DNA from: Polaromonas sp.
Lineage (GTDB): Bacteria; Pseudomonadota; Gammaproteobacteria; Burkholderiales; Burkholderiaceae_C
Assembly (NCBI GenBank): GCA_025362315.1
Contig: JANYGP010000084.1
Coordinates: 1-59,850 of the forward strand
Direction: 5' to 3'
DNA: 59,850 nt
Shown here: positions 39,843 to 48,953 of the stretch, piece by piece
How positions within the stretch are numbered: the first letter of the stretch is position 1
Layout: each line of letters starts with the position of its first letter
Position numbers and translations under genes: made by a program
Notes under the pieces: model-generated
Seen by the model: only the letters and a program-made list of their open reading frames with translations
Told to the model about the DNA's origin: nothing
The model's database searches: none

Positions 39843-40290
39843 GGACTATGCCTAAAAATGGGTTGACGATGCGAAGCGTACCGCGCACCAATTGCCCGGT
39901 CTTCCAGTGCTGCAGATCCTCGGTATGTAGTGTGTCTGCCCCAGCCTCCAGTGCAGCAGCAATCATCAGGCAATCGTAAAAGCTGTATTTCAGTTCATCC
40001 TGCAAATCTGGCGCAGTGTGAACCAGTTCAGTGCTGGATGCGACGCGCATCAACAGTTGCATGGCAGCATCGATAAAGGCTTTGCAGTCCGCCGCTCTGA
40101 GGCAGGTGGCAAATCTTTTACGCGCCACATTCGCAAACTCTTGCACCACCTGATAGCTGATACATTCTCGCCCTGAACCCAAACCTGCTTCAATCATTTC
40201 AACGGCTTTGGCGCGCTTGAGTGGTTCGCTGGCCAAAAAGGCATAAACAAAGATATTGGTGTCTAAAGACACCATTCCTTCATCTTTCAT
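39832..40290 (-). CDS. PIN-domain toxin (VapC-like), second module
   Basis: A 152-residue PIN protein: VSLDTNIFVYAFLASEP with the first catalytic Asp, YQVVQEFANVARKRF with a conserved Glu, YSFYDCLMIAAALEAG with the third acidic residue, and LHTEDLQHW with the fourth. Likely a site-specific RNase. The ATG at 40,290 overlaps the antitoxin stop; an ATG at 40,275 (MVSLDTN) is an alternative. Its 3' end overlaps the thioesterase start. Confidence 0.85.
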   Translation of the reverse strand: MKDEGMVSLDTNIFVYAFLASEPLKRAKAVEMIEAGLGSGRECISYQVVQEFANVARKRFATCLRAADCKAFIDAAMQLLMRVASSTELVHTAPDLQDELKYSFYDCLMIAAALEAGADTLHTEDLQHWKTGQLVRGTLRIVNPFLGIVHEI

Positions 40291-40513
40291 TCATCTCGTC
40301 GCGGCTAAAACTGCGGCCTGCGTCTGCTGTGGGCAATGCGTGCGTTACGCTGCGAAAGCAGTTCACAGCAGTTTGCCCGTGACCCACCTGCACATAGCTT
40401 GCCAGCCATTCACGAAACTCGTCATTCAACGTCACTCCTTGGGCTCTGGCTCTGGCTTCGTCCCTGGCTTGGTCAATAAGTTGCTCAGTGGCTGACAAGG
40501 CGATGTTTCGCAT
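40280..40513 (-). CDS. Probable antitoxin of the PIN module
   Basis: A 77-residue protein with a helical N-terminus (MRNIALSATEQLIDQARDEA) suggesting a ribbon-helix-helix or similar fold, then GVTLNDEFREWLASYV and a tail that could bind the toxin. It has no clear family, but its size, its position directly upstream and its overlap with the PIN gene support an antitoxin role. The start at 40,513 is preferred to 40,540. Confidence 0.65.
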   Translation of the reverse strand: MRNIALSATEQLIDQARDEARARAQGVTLNDEFREWLASYVQVGHGQTAVNCFRSVTHALPTADAGRSFSRDEMNER

Positions 40514-40546
40514 GCATTGAGCGTACACGACCGTGCGCACTGGTTT

Positions 40547-41431
40547 TCAACGATGCGCCTTGATACTTGCCAAAATTCCGGCAATGAACAACACACACGC
40601 CAATGCTTGCAGTGTCGACGGCCATTGGCTGTCCCATATGAATGAATAGATCAGTGCAAACAGCGTCTCGCTCACAATCAGCTGGCCGCACAGACTGGCG
40701 CTTAGCCGCTGACTGGCGATATTCCACAAAATAGTAGCCAGCCAGGCCGAACCCATACCAGTTGCTATACAAATAATAGCTGCTTGCGCCCTGTTTTCAT
40801 GGTTTAAGAGCACTTTTGCTTCTGATCCAGCGACCAGCCAAAGTGTTACAGCACCCAGACCTGTGGCCACTCCCAACCAGTTGGCCCAGGTTGTGGCGCT
40901 AACGCCTGAGTGCTTTTTAAGCCATGCTGCATTGAGCATTCCAAAGGCTGTCCAGCACACCACTGAGGCCATTGCAAAAGCTACACCACGCCAATAGTTC
41001 AAGCCTTCGGTCAAGACTTGCGTTTCAGCCTGCATCATCAGTCCCAGTCCTGATACGGTCAAGACCAGCCCCGGCAGCAAGGCAACCCACCGCAGCCCCT
41101 GCGGCTTGCCGAGCAGCATCATCCAGATAGGAATGGTTCCAACAATCAGGCTGGAAACCGCCGTGCCTGCATCGCGGATGGCAAACACCAAAAGCAGGTA
41201 GTAGCCCGTAAAACCCAGCACGCTCAGGCCGAAGGCTGAAAGAGCCTGGCGCAATGTTGGCTTGGCCGACTGGCGCACTACCAACAAAAGAAGAAAGGAC
41301 AAGGCTCCGTAACTTAGAAACCGCCCCGCAGTCAGGTCGACCGATGACAAACCCGGAACCATGCGAGGCGCGATAAACACCAGGCCCCACAAAGCGCCCG
41401 CTGCGAGCCCAGCGAGTATTCCCGTCAGCAC
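40547..41431 (-). CDS. EamA/DMT family transporter
   Basis: A 294-residue protein with about ten hydrophobic segments in two EamA halves. The first half has GALWGLVFIAPRM, TAGRFLSYGALSF, and AGTAVSSLIVGTIPIWM, a typical DMT helix. The second half has SVVCWTAFGMLNAAWLKKH and SETLFALIYSFIWD. It probably exports or imports a small metabolite, unspecified. Between the halves, HENRAQAAIICIAT is encoded by a dispersed element copy at 40,764-40,815, extending into a membrane segment. Transcribed on the minus strand toward the antitoxin gene. Confidence 0.87.
   Translation of the reverse strand: MLTGILAGLAAGALWGLVFIAPRMVPGLSSVDLTAGRFLSYGALSFLLLLVVRQSAKPTLRQALSAFGLSVLGFTGYYLLLVFAIRDAGTAVSSLIVGTIPIWMMLLGKPQGLRWVALLPGLVLTVSGLGLMMQAETQVLTEGLNYWRGVAFAMASVVCWTAFGMLNAAWLKKHSGVSATTWANWLGVATGLGAVTLWLVAGSEAKVLLNHENRAQAAIICIATGMGSAWLATILWNIASQRLSASLCGQLIVSETLFALIYSFIWDSQWPSTLQALACVLFIAGILASIKAHR
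40764..40815 (+). repeat. Dispersed ~55-bp element inside the EamA transporter gene
   Basis: Reads GCTATACAAATAATAGCTGC, then TTGCGCCCTGTTTTCATGG and TTTAAGAGCACTTTTGC. It is antisense to the gene; the coding strand gives NRAQAAIICIAT in the same frame as the guaA, rfbD and denD copies. Confidence 0.7.
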
Positions 41432-41454
41432 AAACGTCGCGCCGACAGGCCACC

Positions 41455-41518
41455 CTTAGGCGCGACATTCCCCTCGGGGGGCAGAGCAGTTCGCGAAGCG
41501 ACGAGCGTGGGGGTCACA
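41455..41518. repeat. GC-rich intergenic repeat
   Basis: The short gap between two minus-strand genes holds CCCCTCGGGGGGCAG and then GCGAAGCGACGAGCGTGGGGG, with self-complementary CCCC/GGGG runs. This style of sequence is common between Comamonadaceae genes (from memory). No gene is present. Confidence 0.5.
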
Positions 41519-41520
41519 TC

Positions 41521-42303
41521 CTAAATGGCAAAACCATCATCTGCAGCAATCACTGCGCCATTGACGAAATGGCTTTGCGGGCTGGCCAGCATCACCAGCA
41601 GTGCGTCCAGGTCTTCGGGCTTGCCAATTCGTTTTCTCGGCAGCATTTGCACCAGCTTTTTGCCTTGTTCGGTTTCCCAATGGTGGTGGTTGATTTCTGT
41701 GTCGATGTAGCCCGGGCAAATCGCATTCACATTGATGCCGTATTTGCCCCACTCAAGCGCCATGGCCTTGGTCATTTGAATCACCGCCGCCTTGCTCATG
41801 CAGTACACGCCAATTTGCGGCAGCACGCGCAGCCCGGCCATCGATGCAATGTTGATGATGCGCGCGCCAGCAAAGCCGCCAGGCGCCGTGCCGCGCGAGC
41901 GCGCCAGCATGCGCCTGCCAACTTCCTGGGCTACAAAAAATGCGCCCTTGACGTTGGTGTTGAAGATGTAGTCGTAATCAGCGCCTTCTACATCCTGCAG
42001 GCGCTGCGTGTTGCTGACGCCCGAATTGTTGATCAGGATGTCAATGGGGCCGACTTCAGTTTCTGCATGCGCCACGGCTGCCTTGATGCTCAGGTGGTCT
42101 GTGACATCCAGCGCCACAACATGGGCAGCGCCACCAGCAGCTTCGATTTGCGCACGCAACTCTTTGAGCTTGTCCATGCGGCGACTGGCCAGCACCACTG
42201 CAGCACCCGCGCTGGCCAGCGTTTTGGCAAACTGGGCACCCAGTCCGCCAGAAGCACCGGTGACCAAAGCAACGCGACCTGACAAGTCAAGGTTGTAACC
42301 CAT
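41521..42303 (-). CDS. Short-chain dehydrogenase/reductase
   Basis: A 260-residue classical SDR: VALVTGASGGLGAQFA (cofactor loop TGxxxGxG), LINNSGVSNT (NNAG-like), the serine in IINIASMAGL, the YCMSKAA YxxxK motif, and PGYIDTEINHHHW. It ends in the FVNGAVIAADDGFAI segment of 3-oxoacyl-ACP-reductase-like enzymes. Start at 42,303 (MGYNLDLSGR). Substrate unknown. It is divergent from the ETF-ubiquinone oxidoreductase gene across 105 bases, so a link to acyl-CoA oxidation is possible. Confidence 0.9.
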   Translation of the reverse strand: MGYNLDLSGRVALVTGASGGLGAQFAKTLASAGAAVVLASRRMDKLKELRAQIEAAGGAAHVVALDVTDHLSIKAAVAHAETEVGPIDILINNSGVSNTQRLQDVEGADYDYIFNTNVKGAFFVAQEVGRRMLARSRGTAPGGFAGARIINIASMAGLRVLPQIGVYCMSKAAVIQMTKAMALEWGKYGINVNAICPGYIDTEINHHHWETEQGKKLVQMLPRKRIGKPEDLDALLVMLASPQSHFVNGAVIAADDGFAI

Positions 42304-42408
42304 GGGTATCTCCACTCCATAAAATTGATAAAAAAGAACGACCGTACTATTTTTTGCTTCACAGCTTAAAATTACTTGAGTAGCGCAATTCATTATCAGC
42401 GAGCAAAT

Positions 42409-44094
42409 ATGACTAACAGCGAAATCCTGGCCCAGTTTGGTCCGCGTGAGGCGATGGAATACGACGTGGTTGTGGTAGGCGGCGGGCCAGGTGGCCTGGC
42501 AACGGCCATCCGGCTCAAGCAGCTTGCGCTTGAAAAAGGCACGGACTTGTCTGTAGTGGTGCTGGAAAAGGGCTCGGAGCCTGGTGCCCATATTTTGAGC
42601 GGCGCGGTTGTCGACCCAATTGCGTTGACTGAACTTTTTCCCGACTGGAAAGCGCTGGGTGCGCCGCTGGGCCAGCCTGTCACCGGCGACGATGTGCTGT
42701 TTTTAAGCGAGTCAGGCACGCTGCGCATGCCGCAATTTCTGATTCCTGAAAGCCTTCACAACGCTGGAAATTACGTCATCAGTTTGGGAAACCTGGTGCG
42801 CTGGCTTGGCCAACAGGCCGAAGCGCTTGGTGTTGAAATATTTCCCGGCTTCGCAGCAGCGGAGGTTTTGTACAACGAAGACGATTCTGTCAAAGGCGTT
42901 GCCACTGGCAACCTGGGCATCGGCAAGGATGGTGAGCCTACCGACAACTTTCAACTGGGCATGGAATTGCACGCGAAATACACCATTTTTGCTGAAGGCT
43001 CACGCGGCCACCTCGGCAAAACCCTGATTGCCAAATACAAGCTCGACGCTGGCAAGGACCCACAAACTTACGCCATCGGCATCAAGGAGCTGTGGGAAGT
43101 TGACCCGTCCAGGGCCCAGCCCGGCCACGTGGTGCATTCCTTGGGGTGGCCCATGAACAGCAAGACCTATGGCGGCGGATTTTTGTACCATCTGGAAGGC
43201 AACAAAGTCACGCTGGGTTTCATCACGGGGCTTGAATACAGCAACCCCTGGCTCAGCCCGTTTGAAGAAATGCAGCGCTGGAAAACCCACCCGGCCATTC
43301 GAAAGCATCTTGAAGGTGGCAAGCGCATAGGCTATGGGGCGCGGTCAATTACTTGCGGCGGACTGAACAGTTTGCCGAAAACCGTTTTCCCCGGTGGCGC
43401 GCTGGTGGGCTGTGAGGCTGGGTTTCTGAACTTTTCCCGCATCAAGGGCAGTCACACAGCCATCAAAACCGGCATGCTGGCAGCCGAAGCCGCCTACGCA
43501 GCAGTCACCAGCGGCAGACAACACGATGCACTGGATGCTTATCCGCAAGCTTTTGAAATCAGCTGGTTGAGCGCAGAGCTTCAGGCGTCGCGCAACACCA
43601 AGCAGTGGATGAAAAAAGGGCTGTATCTGTCCAGCCTGATGAATGGCATTGAGCTGTGGCTGCTGCCCAAGCTTGGGTTCAAGGCACCGCCGTGGAATAT
43701 TCATTCAACTGTGCCTGACCATGCCATGCTCAAGCCCGCCAGCAGCTGCCCGCGAATCATTTACCCCAAACCGGATGGCAAACTGACGTTTGACAAGTTG
43801 TCCAGCGTGTTTATCAGCAACACCAACCATGAAGAAAATCAACCCGCGCATCTGACCTTGAAAAACAACAGCGTCCCGGTCAACACCAATCTGGCCATGT
43901 ACGCCGGGCCAGAGTCTCGCTACTGCCCGGCAGGCGTGTATGAGTATGTCAAAAACCCGGATGACACGGACCGCCTGCAGATCAATGCTCAAAACTGCGT
44001 GCACTGCAAAACCTGCGACATCAAGGACCCGACCCAGAACATTGTGTGGGTGACGCCAGAAGGCGGTGGCGGACCGAATTACTCCGGCATGTAG
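42409..44094 (+). CDS. Electron-transfer flavoprotein:ubiquinone oxidoreductase
   Basis: A 561-residue membrane-associated FAD/4Fe-4S protein passing electrons from ETF (fatty- and amino-acid oxidation) to ubiquinone. It has the FAD motif VVVVGGGPGGLATAIRL near the N-terminus and GAHILSGAVVDPIAL. The C-terminal cluster region includes RYCPAGVYEY and QINAQNCVHCKTCDIKDP, holding the four cysteine ligands. It ends in the typical TPEGGGGPNYSGM. The ATG at 42,409 (MTNSEILAQ) is preferred to an upstream TTG. Usual length. Confidence 0.96.
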   Translation: MTNSEILAQFGPREAMEYDVVVVGGGPGGLATAIRLKQLALEKGTDLSVVVLEKGSEPGAHILSGAVVDPIALTELFPDWKALGAPLGQPVTGDDVLFLSESGTLRMPQFLIPESLHNAGNYVISLGNLVRWLGQQAEALGVEIFPGFAAAEVLYNEDDSVKGVATGNLGIGKDGEPTDNFQLGMELHAKYTIFAEGSRGHLGKTLIAKYKLDAGKDPQTYAIGIKELWEVDPSRAQPGHVVHSLGWPMNSKTYGGGFLYHLEGNKVTLGFITGLEYSNPWLSPFEEMQRWKTHPAIRKHLEGGKRIGYGARSITCGGLNSLPKTVFPGGALVGCEAGFLNFSRIKGSHTAIKTGMLAAEAAYAAVTSGRQHDALDAYPQAFEISWLSAELQASRNTKQWMKKGLYLSSLMNGIELWLLPKLGFKAPPWNIHSTVPDHAMLKPASSCPRIIYPKPDGKLTFDKLSSVFISNTNHEENQPAHLTLKNNSVPVNTNLAMYAGPESRYCPAGVYEYVKNPDDTDRLQINAQNCVHCKTCDIKDPTQNIVWVTPEGGGGPNYSGM

Positions 44095-44100
44095 CGCACA

Positions 44101-44145
44101 AATGCAAAACGCGTCTGGTAAAAATAACCAGGCCCTTTGCATTTC
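44101..44145 (+). terminator. Probable terminator after the ETF-QO gene
   Basis: Outer arms AATGCAAA / TTTGCATT enclose an inner hairpin CTGGT / ACCAG, followed by TCTTTT, directly after the stop codon. Confidence 0.55.
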
Positions 44146-44221
44146 TTTTCGTGACACGGACTTCTGGCTAGGCTATAAACGCAACACAAAGTTGCAATTG
44201 TTTAACCGGTAGTTTGTCAAC

Positions 44222-45526
44222 ATGGCTTGGCTGTATCAACGTAAATGGCTTTTCATCAGGCTCCCGGTCATTTGCTGCGCCGCCATGGCAATAGCATTGC
44301 TATGGCATGTTGCATACCCCATGCCGCCCAACCACTTGAGCATATCCAGTGCGGGCAAGGGGGGAGCTTATTACCGGATGGCCCAGCAATACGCCCACGT
44401 GTTTGCGAGCCGTGGCGTTCAGCTGGATGTTCAGGAGTCTGAAGGTTCGCAAGAAAACATTGAGCGACTGAGCAACCGGCAGGCACCGTCAGATCTGGCC
44501 TTGATGCAAGGCGGTTTTGGCTATCTGGGCGCCAGTGGAAAACGGGACCGGAGCCGGATAGAAACCCTGGCCAATGTAGACACCGAAGCAGTCTGGATCT
44601 TCAGTCGAAATCGCAGCATCACTTCGCTCAATCAACTCAAAGGCCTGCGGGTTGCCATTGGCTCGCCACGCAGCGGCAACCGCAAAGTCGCATTGATGCT
44701 GTTCGATCAGGCCAGGGTTGATTTGAAGGACTTGACCCTGATGCCCTACATGGGGCCTGAATCGGTAGAGGCGTTGCGCAAGGAACTGGTCGATGTGGTT
44801 ATTTTGGTCATTCCGCGCGAGTCCACCACGCTGCAGGGCATGTTAAGCGTACCCGGCATACAGCTGGCCAATTTGCAAAGGTCAGCAGCCATTACCGAGC
44901 GAAACCGTTACCTGGAAACCAGCTTGCTAGCCCACGGCGCGCTGGCAGCCGGTGTGCCAGCGCGTGACACCAGCATGCTGACTATGTCCACCAGTCTGGT
45001 GGCTCGTGAAGGACTGCATCCGGCGCTGAAAAGGCTGGCCATTTCAGTGGCGATGGAAGTCAACAACAAGGGCAGTCTTTTTCACCGCGCAGGTGATTTT
45101 CCGTCCTTGCGGCGGGTTGACTTTCCTACTGCGCCCACAGCTCGAAGTACGCTGGCCCAAGGCTTGCCCTGGCATGAAAGAGTGCTGCCCTTCTGGTGGG
45201 GCCAGTTGGCAGAACGCGTGTTGTTGCTGGTGTTGCCTATTGTGCTGGTGGCACTGTGGCTGATGCGGCGCATTCCCGACTACATGCGCTGGGCATTACA
45301 AAGCCGTGTGAACCGCTGGTATGGTGAGCTGAAGTTCATTGAAAACGATTTGAGCCAGCAAAATATTTCAGGTCTGGACCTGACGCGTTTCATGTCCCGC
45401 CTGAACGGGATTGACGCTGCCCTGCTGGCGTTCCGGTGCCCAAAAGACCTGATGGTGCACTGCTACACGCTGCACCAGCACATTGACTTTGTGCGCCAGC
45501 GGCTTTACCGGATGCGTGGCCGATGA
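44222..45526 (+). CDS. TAXI-family binding protein with two membrane anchors, copy 1
   Basis: A 434-residue protein. An uncleaved N-terminal membrane segment (residues ~12-33) leads to a TRAP-TAXI solute-binding domain with SAGKGGAYYRMAQQYAHVF, SDLALMQGGFGYLG and GLRVAIGSPRSGNRKVA. A second membrane segment follows at about 330-348 (LLLVLPIVLVALWLM), then a cytosolic tail of about 85 residues with GELKFIENDLS and a helical end. Ordinary TAXI proteins are free periplasmic binders; here the domain is fixed to the membrane at both ends. No fused DctQM permease is adjacent to it. It overlaps its paralogue by ATGA. It could deliver solute to a permease or act as a sensor; unproven. Confidence 0.8.
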   Translation: MAWLYQRKWLFIRLPVICCAAMAIALLWHVAYPMPPNHLSISSAGKGGAYYRMAQQYAHVFASRGVQLDVQESEGSQENIERLSNRQAPSDLALMQGGFGYLGASGKRDRSRIETLANVDTEAVWIFSRNRSITSLNQLKGLRVAIGSPRSGNRKVALMLFDQARVDLKDLTLMPYMGPESVEALRKELVDVVILVIPRESTTLQGMLSVPGIQLANLQRSAAITERNRYLETSLLAHGALAAGVPARDTSMLTMSTSLVAREGLHPALKRLAISVAMEVNNKGSLFHRAGDFPSLRRVDFPTAPTARSTLAQGLPWHERVLPFWWGQLAERVLLLVLPIVLVALWLMRRIPDYMRWALQSRVNRWYGELKFIENDLSQQNISGLDLTRFMSRLNGIDAALLAFRCPKDLMVHCYTLHQHIDFVRQRLYRMRGR

Positions 45527-46830
45527 GGTTGCTGCTTCTTTACCGTCGGCGCTGGTGGCTGTTTTACCTGCCAGTCTTGCTGTGCGCAGCTGCTGCCATG
45601 TGGTGGGCGGTGACCAGCTGGCGCGTACTTCCGCCGAGCCGCGTGGTGATTTCTGGTGGCTCTGTGCAGCAGAGTTATGCCCGGCTTGCCCAGCGATACG
45701 CCGAACAACTGGAGCGCATGGGTATTCATGCAGAAATTGTGTATGCCGCCACCGAGGATGAGGCTTTTGCGCAGCTTGCTTCTGATAGGCAGTTGCCCGA
45801 TACGGCCAGTGTCGGCTTTGCCAATACTGTTTATGCGGGCAAGGCAGGCAACGTACAGGCACTGGCAGTCATTGGTCTGGAGCCGGTCTGGGTTTTCTCC
45901 AGCCTGAATGGCCCCACCAGTCTGGCCAATGTCAAAGGCATGCGCATCGCCATTGGGCCCGATACAGCATCCACTGCCAGCGCCGCCCGGGCGCTGCTGG
46001 CCAATGCAGGCGTCAAGCCTGGCGATCTACGCCTGAGCCCTCTGGCGGGAGAAGCTGCTGCTGAAGCACTGGCTGATGGGCGGGTCGACGTGGTTTTTGA
46101 AGTGGCCGGAGGGGATTCTGTTGCTGTGCAGATGCTGACACGCATGGGCGGCGTGCAGTTTTTGGGGGTTGAAAATGTGGGATTGCTGGCATCACTTGAT
46201 CGTCCTTTTCAACTGGTGCTGTTGCCCCAGGGCGCCATTGAACTGCGTGGGGATGTGCCGCCACGAGACCTGACTCTGGTCAGCCTGCAAACCCATTTGC
46301 TGATCAAGCCCGGGGTACATCCGGCGCTGCAGCGTGCAATGCTGTTGGCTGCATCTGAAATACACGAGGAATCCACATTTTTGCAGCGGCACGGGCAGTT
46401 CCCTAATTTCAGGAGCAGTGACTTTGATTTGTCACCCGTTGCCCGTGCTTACAGCCTGGGCGCCGGGCCCTGGATGGAAACCCTGCTGCCCTACGGCAAA
46501 GCGCAACTTGCCGAGTTGCTGCTGTATGCCGTGCTGCCTGTCTTGCTGCTGACACTCTTTGTATTGACCTGGATCCCCAAACTGTTTGACTGGCGCATCA
46601 ACACGGGGTTAAACCACTTTTACGGCCAACTCAAATTCCTTGAAAATGACATGGCAGCCGTGGCCGCTGACAGCCCCATGACTTTGAAAGGCATGCTGGA
46701 AAGACTGGACAGCATTGAGCAAAAAGTCGTGACGATGGACCTGCCCGATGAGTATTCGGAACGCTGGTACACACTGCGTGAGCACCTGGCCAATGCGCGC
46801 GACGATTTGCTCAAGCTGCGGTCCCGATAA
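45523..46830 (+). CDS. TAXI-family binding protein with two membrane anchors, copy 2
   Basis: A 435-residue paralogue of the upstream gene with the same plan. It has an N-terminal membrane segment (RRRWWLFYLPVLLCAAAAMWW), a TAXI domain with SGGSVQQSYARLAQRYAEQL, SVGFANTVYAGKAG and GMRIAIGPDTASTASAA, and a second membrane segment at about 330-350 (LLLYAVLPVLLLTLFVLTW). The tail carries HFYGQLKFLENDMAAV, matching GELKFIENDLS in copy 1. The glycine-rich ligand-site segment differs (SGGS versus SAGKGG), so the two probably recognise different ligands or form a heteromer. Start and stop overlap by ATGA indicates coupled translation. Confidence 0.8.
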   Translation: MRLLLLYRRRWWLFYLPVLLCAAAAMWWAVTSWRVLPPSRVVISGGSVQQSYARLAQRYAEQLERMGIHAEIVYAATEDEAFAQLASDRQLPDTASVGFANTVYAGKAGNVQALAVIGLEPVWVFSSLNGPTSLANVKGMRIAIGPDTASTASAARALLANAGVKPGDLRLSPLAGEAAAEALADGRVDVVFEVAGGDSVAVQMLTRMGGVQFLGVENVGLLASLDRPFQLVLLPQGAIELRGDVPPRDLTLVSLQTHLLIKPGVHPALQRAMLLAASEIHEESTFLQRHGQFPNFRSSDFDLSPVARAYSLGAGPWMETLLPYGKAQLAELLLYAVLPVLLLTLFVLTWIPKLFDWRINTGLNHFYGQLKFLENDMAAVAADSPMTLKGMLERLDSIEQKVVTMDLPDEYSERWYTLREHLANARDDLLKLRSR

Positions 46831-46875
46831 TCAGTGTCTGATCTGCTGACCAACTACTAACACAAACTGGTTTTT

Positions 46876-47901
46876 ATGCACATTGTCATTACCGGCGGTG
46901 CCGGATTTTTGGGTGCGCGGCTGGCGCGGACCCTGCTTGTAAACGGCCACTTGGCGCCGCGGGGCGAAGCTCCGCAAAAAATACTGAGCATCACCCTGGT
47001 GGACCGTGCACGCCCACCAGCTGACCTGGACGCAGACAGCCGCATACAGTCACTGGTAGGTGATTTAAATCATATTTTGGAAACGAATACGCCTAAAACC
47101 CAATCAATATGGGCGCAAGCAGCTATCATTTTTCATCTCGCAGCAGCAGTCAGCGGTGAATGCGAAGCTGATTTTGACTTGGGTATGAGGAGCAATATAG
47201 ATGCTACCCGGGCACTGCTTCAGGCTTGCCGGGCAGCTGGCAATTGCCCCATGTTTGTATTTGCCAGCTCGCTTGCAGTGTTTGGCAATTCAGATGCACA
47301 ACCACTTCCAGCAGTCATTGACGACCACACGCTGCCGACCCCGCAAAACAGTTACGGCATTCAAAAATTCATTGGCGAGCAACTGGTGGCGGACTATGGC
47401 CGAAAAGGCTTCGTTTGTGCCCGCAATGTTCGCCTGATGACAGTCAGCGTGCGGCCCGGCCAACCCAATGGTGCAGCATCCAGCTTTTTAAGTGGGATGA
47501 TTCGCGAACCGTTGGCAGGCGCGCGCGCCGCTTGTCCGGTTCCTCCTGAAACAGCCGTAGCGCTCTCATCACCTGCCCGGACCATCGACGGCTTGATTGC
47601 CGCCGCCCAGACTAGTGACACAGCCTGGGGCGCACGTACGGCCATCAATCTGCCAGCATTGACAACAACCGTTGGTGCGATGGCTCTGGCGCTTGAAAAA
47701 CTTGGTGGCAAGCCAGCAGCTGATCTGATTGACTGGAAGCCCGACCCAGCAATTGCAAACATTGTGACCAGCTGGCCAGCCGTGATAGACGCGGCTCGCG
47801 CCCGGGGTTTGGGTTTGATGCCAGACCCGGATTTTGAAAGCATAGTGCGGGACTACATGCGCGAAAACCCGCGCATGATGCAGACAAGTTCCCCGCAATA
47901 A
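46876..47901 (+). CDS. denD: D-erythronate dehydrogenase-like SDR epimerase/dehydratase
   Basis: A 341-residue extended SDR. VITGGAGFLGARLARTLL is the NAD loop, FHLAAAVSGECEADFDLG followed by SNIDATRALLQACR is typical of DenD, FASSLAVFG holds the catalytic Ser region, and YGIQKFIGE holds the YxxxK pair. DenD oxidises D-erythronate at C2 in sugar-acid catabolism; the kinase (OtnK) and aldolase (OtnC) partners are not nearby. It is followed by DctPQM, consistent with uptake of a sugar acid. An in-frame dispersed element (47,085-47,133) supplies TPKTQSIWAQAAIIF just before HLAAAV. Specific activity is an inference from similarity. Confidence 0.75.
   Translation: MHIVITGGAGFLGARLARTLLVNGHLAPRGEAPQKILSITLVDRARPPADLDADSRIQSLVGDLNHILETNTPKTQSIWAQAAIIFHLAAAVSGECEADFDLGMRSNIDATRALLQACRAAGNCPMFVFASSLAVFGNSDAQPLPAVIDDHTLPTPQNSYGIQKFIGEQLVADYGRKGFVCARNVRLMTVSVRPGQPNGAASSFLSGMIREPLAGARAACPVPPETAVALSSPARTIDGLIAAAQTSDTAWGARTAINLPALTTTVGAMALALEKLGGKPAADLIDWKPDPAIANIVTSWPAVIDAARARGLGLMPDPDFESIVRDYMRENPRMMQTSSPQ
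47085..47133 (-). repeat. Dispersed ~55-bp element inside the denD-like gene
   Basis: On the minus strand it reads GATAGCTGCTTGCGCCC, then ATATTGATTGGG and TTTTAGGCGTATTCG. It is antisense to the gene; the coding strand gives WAQAAII in the same frame as the guaA, rfbD and EamA copies. Confidence 0.7.
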
Positions 47902-47965
47902 TATGTCGACGTCGTGGTTTTGGACAACACACCAAAACCCAGAAATTTTTATAAACGGAGATCCC

Positions 47966-48937
47966 ATGAAATTTTCCAAATTGATTTTTGGCATGACTGT
48001 TGGTTTGGGCCTGATGGCTTCAGCACACTCGCAGACCATTTTAAAAATTGGTTACGCCACCAACGACACGTCACACTACGGCGTGGGTTCCACCACTTTT
48101 TGTGACGAGGTAGAAAAAGGCACTCAAAACCGATTCAAGTGCCGGCAATTTCCCTCATCTGCATTGGGTGGTGAGCGTGAAATGATCGAGTCTGTGCAGC
48201 TGGGCACACTTGATCTGGTCAACACATCCACTGGCCCGGTTGGCAACTTTGTGCCTGAAGTCAAGATTGTTGACATTCCCTTTTTGTTTCGCGACTACGA
48301 CCATGCCCGCAAGGTGATGGACGGCCCAATCGGCCAGGACATCCTGACCAAATTCCCGGCAAAAGGCATCATTGCCCTGGGCTGGACTGAAAACGGTTTT
48401 AGGCACATGACCAACAACAAGCGGGACATCGTCAAACCCGCAGATGCTGCCGGCCTGAAGATGCGCACCATGGAAAACAAGGTGCACATGGACGGCTACA
48501 AAACATTCGGGATTTTGCCAACGCCAATGGCTTTCCCTGAACTGTTTGGCGCATTGCAGCAAGGCACGGTCGACGGTCAGGAAAATCCGATTCCCGTGAT
48601 CTTGGCGTCCAAGTTCTCACAGGTTCAAAAGCATTTGTCGCTGACGGGTCATGTCTATTCACCTGCGCTGCTGTTGCTGTCGCCAGCTGTCTGGAACAAA
48701 CTCAACGATGCAGACAAAAAGGTTTTTTCTGAAGCTGCCAAGAAAGCGGCTGTGGCCCAGCGCAAAAAAGTCAACGACGACGAGAACACCGGTATTGCAC
48801 AGCTTGAAAAAGATGGCATGAAAGTCACCCGTGTGGTGGATGGGCAAGGCTTTCGCGACGCCTTGAGGCCAGCGTACGCAGGCTATTCCAAAGAGTTTGG
48901 CGCTGATAACATCAAACGCATTCAAGACGTCAAATAA
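47966..48937 (+). CDS. dctP: TRAP transporter substrate-binding protein DctP
   Basis: A 323-residue periplasmic binder. It has a signal peptide (residues 1-22, ending AHSQ), KIGYATNDTSHYGVGSTTF, then SALGGEREMIESVQLGTLDL. The conserved ligand-Arg region is AGLKMRTMENKVHMDGY, followed by GALQQGTVDGQENPIPVI, a DctP hallmark. ATG at 47,966 follows AACGGAG. It captures an organic acid for DctQM. A terminator-like hairpin directly follows, which could raise binder expression over the membrane subunits. Confidence 0.93.
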   Translation: MKFSKLIFGMTVGLGLMASAHSQTILKIGYATNDTSHYGVGSTTFCDEVEKGTQNRFKCRQFPSSALGGEREMIESVQLGTLDLVNTSTGPVGNFVPEVKIVDIPFLFRDYDHARKVMDGPIGQDILTKFPAKGIIALGWTENGFRHMTNNKRDIVKPADAAGLKMRTMENKVHMDGYKTFGILPTPMAFPELFGALQQGTVDGQENPIPVILASKFSQVQKHLSLTGHVYSPALLLLSPAVWNKLNDADKKVFSEAAKKAAVAQRKKVNDDENTGIAQLEKDGMKVTRVVDGQGFRDALRPAYAGYSKEFGADNIKRIQDVK

Positions 48938-48953
48938 TTCATTGAGTATTTTT

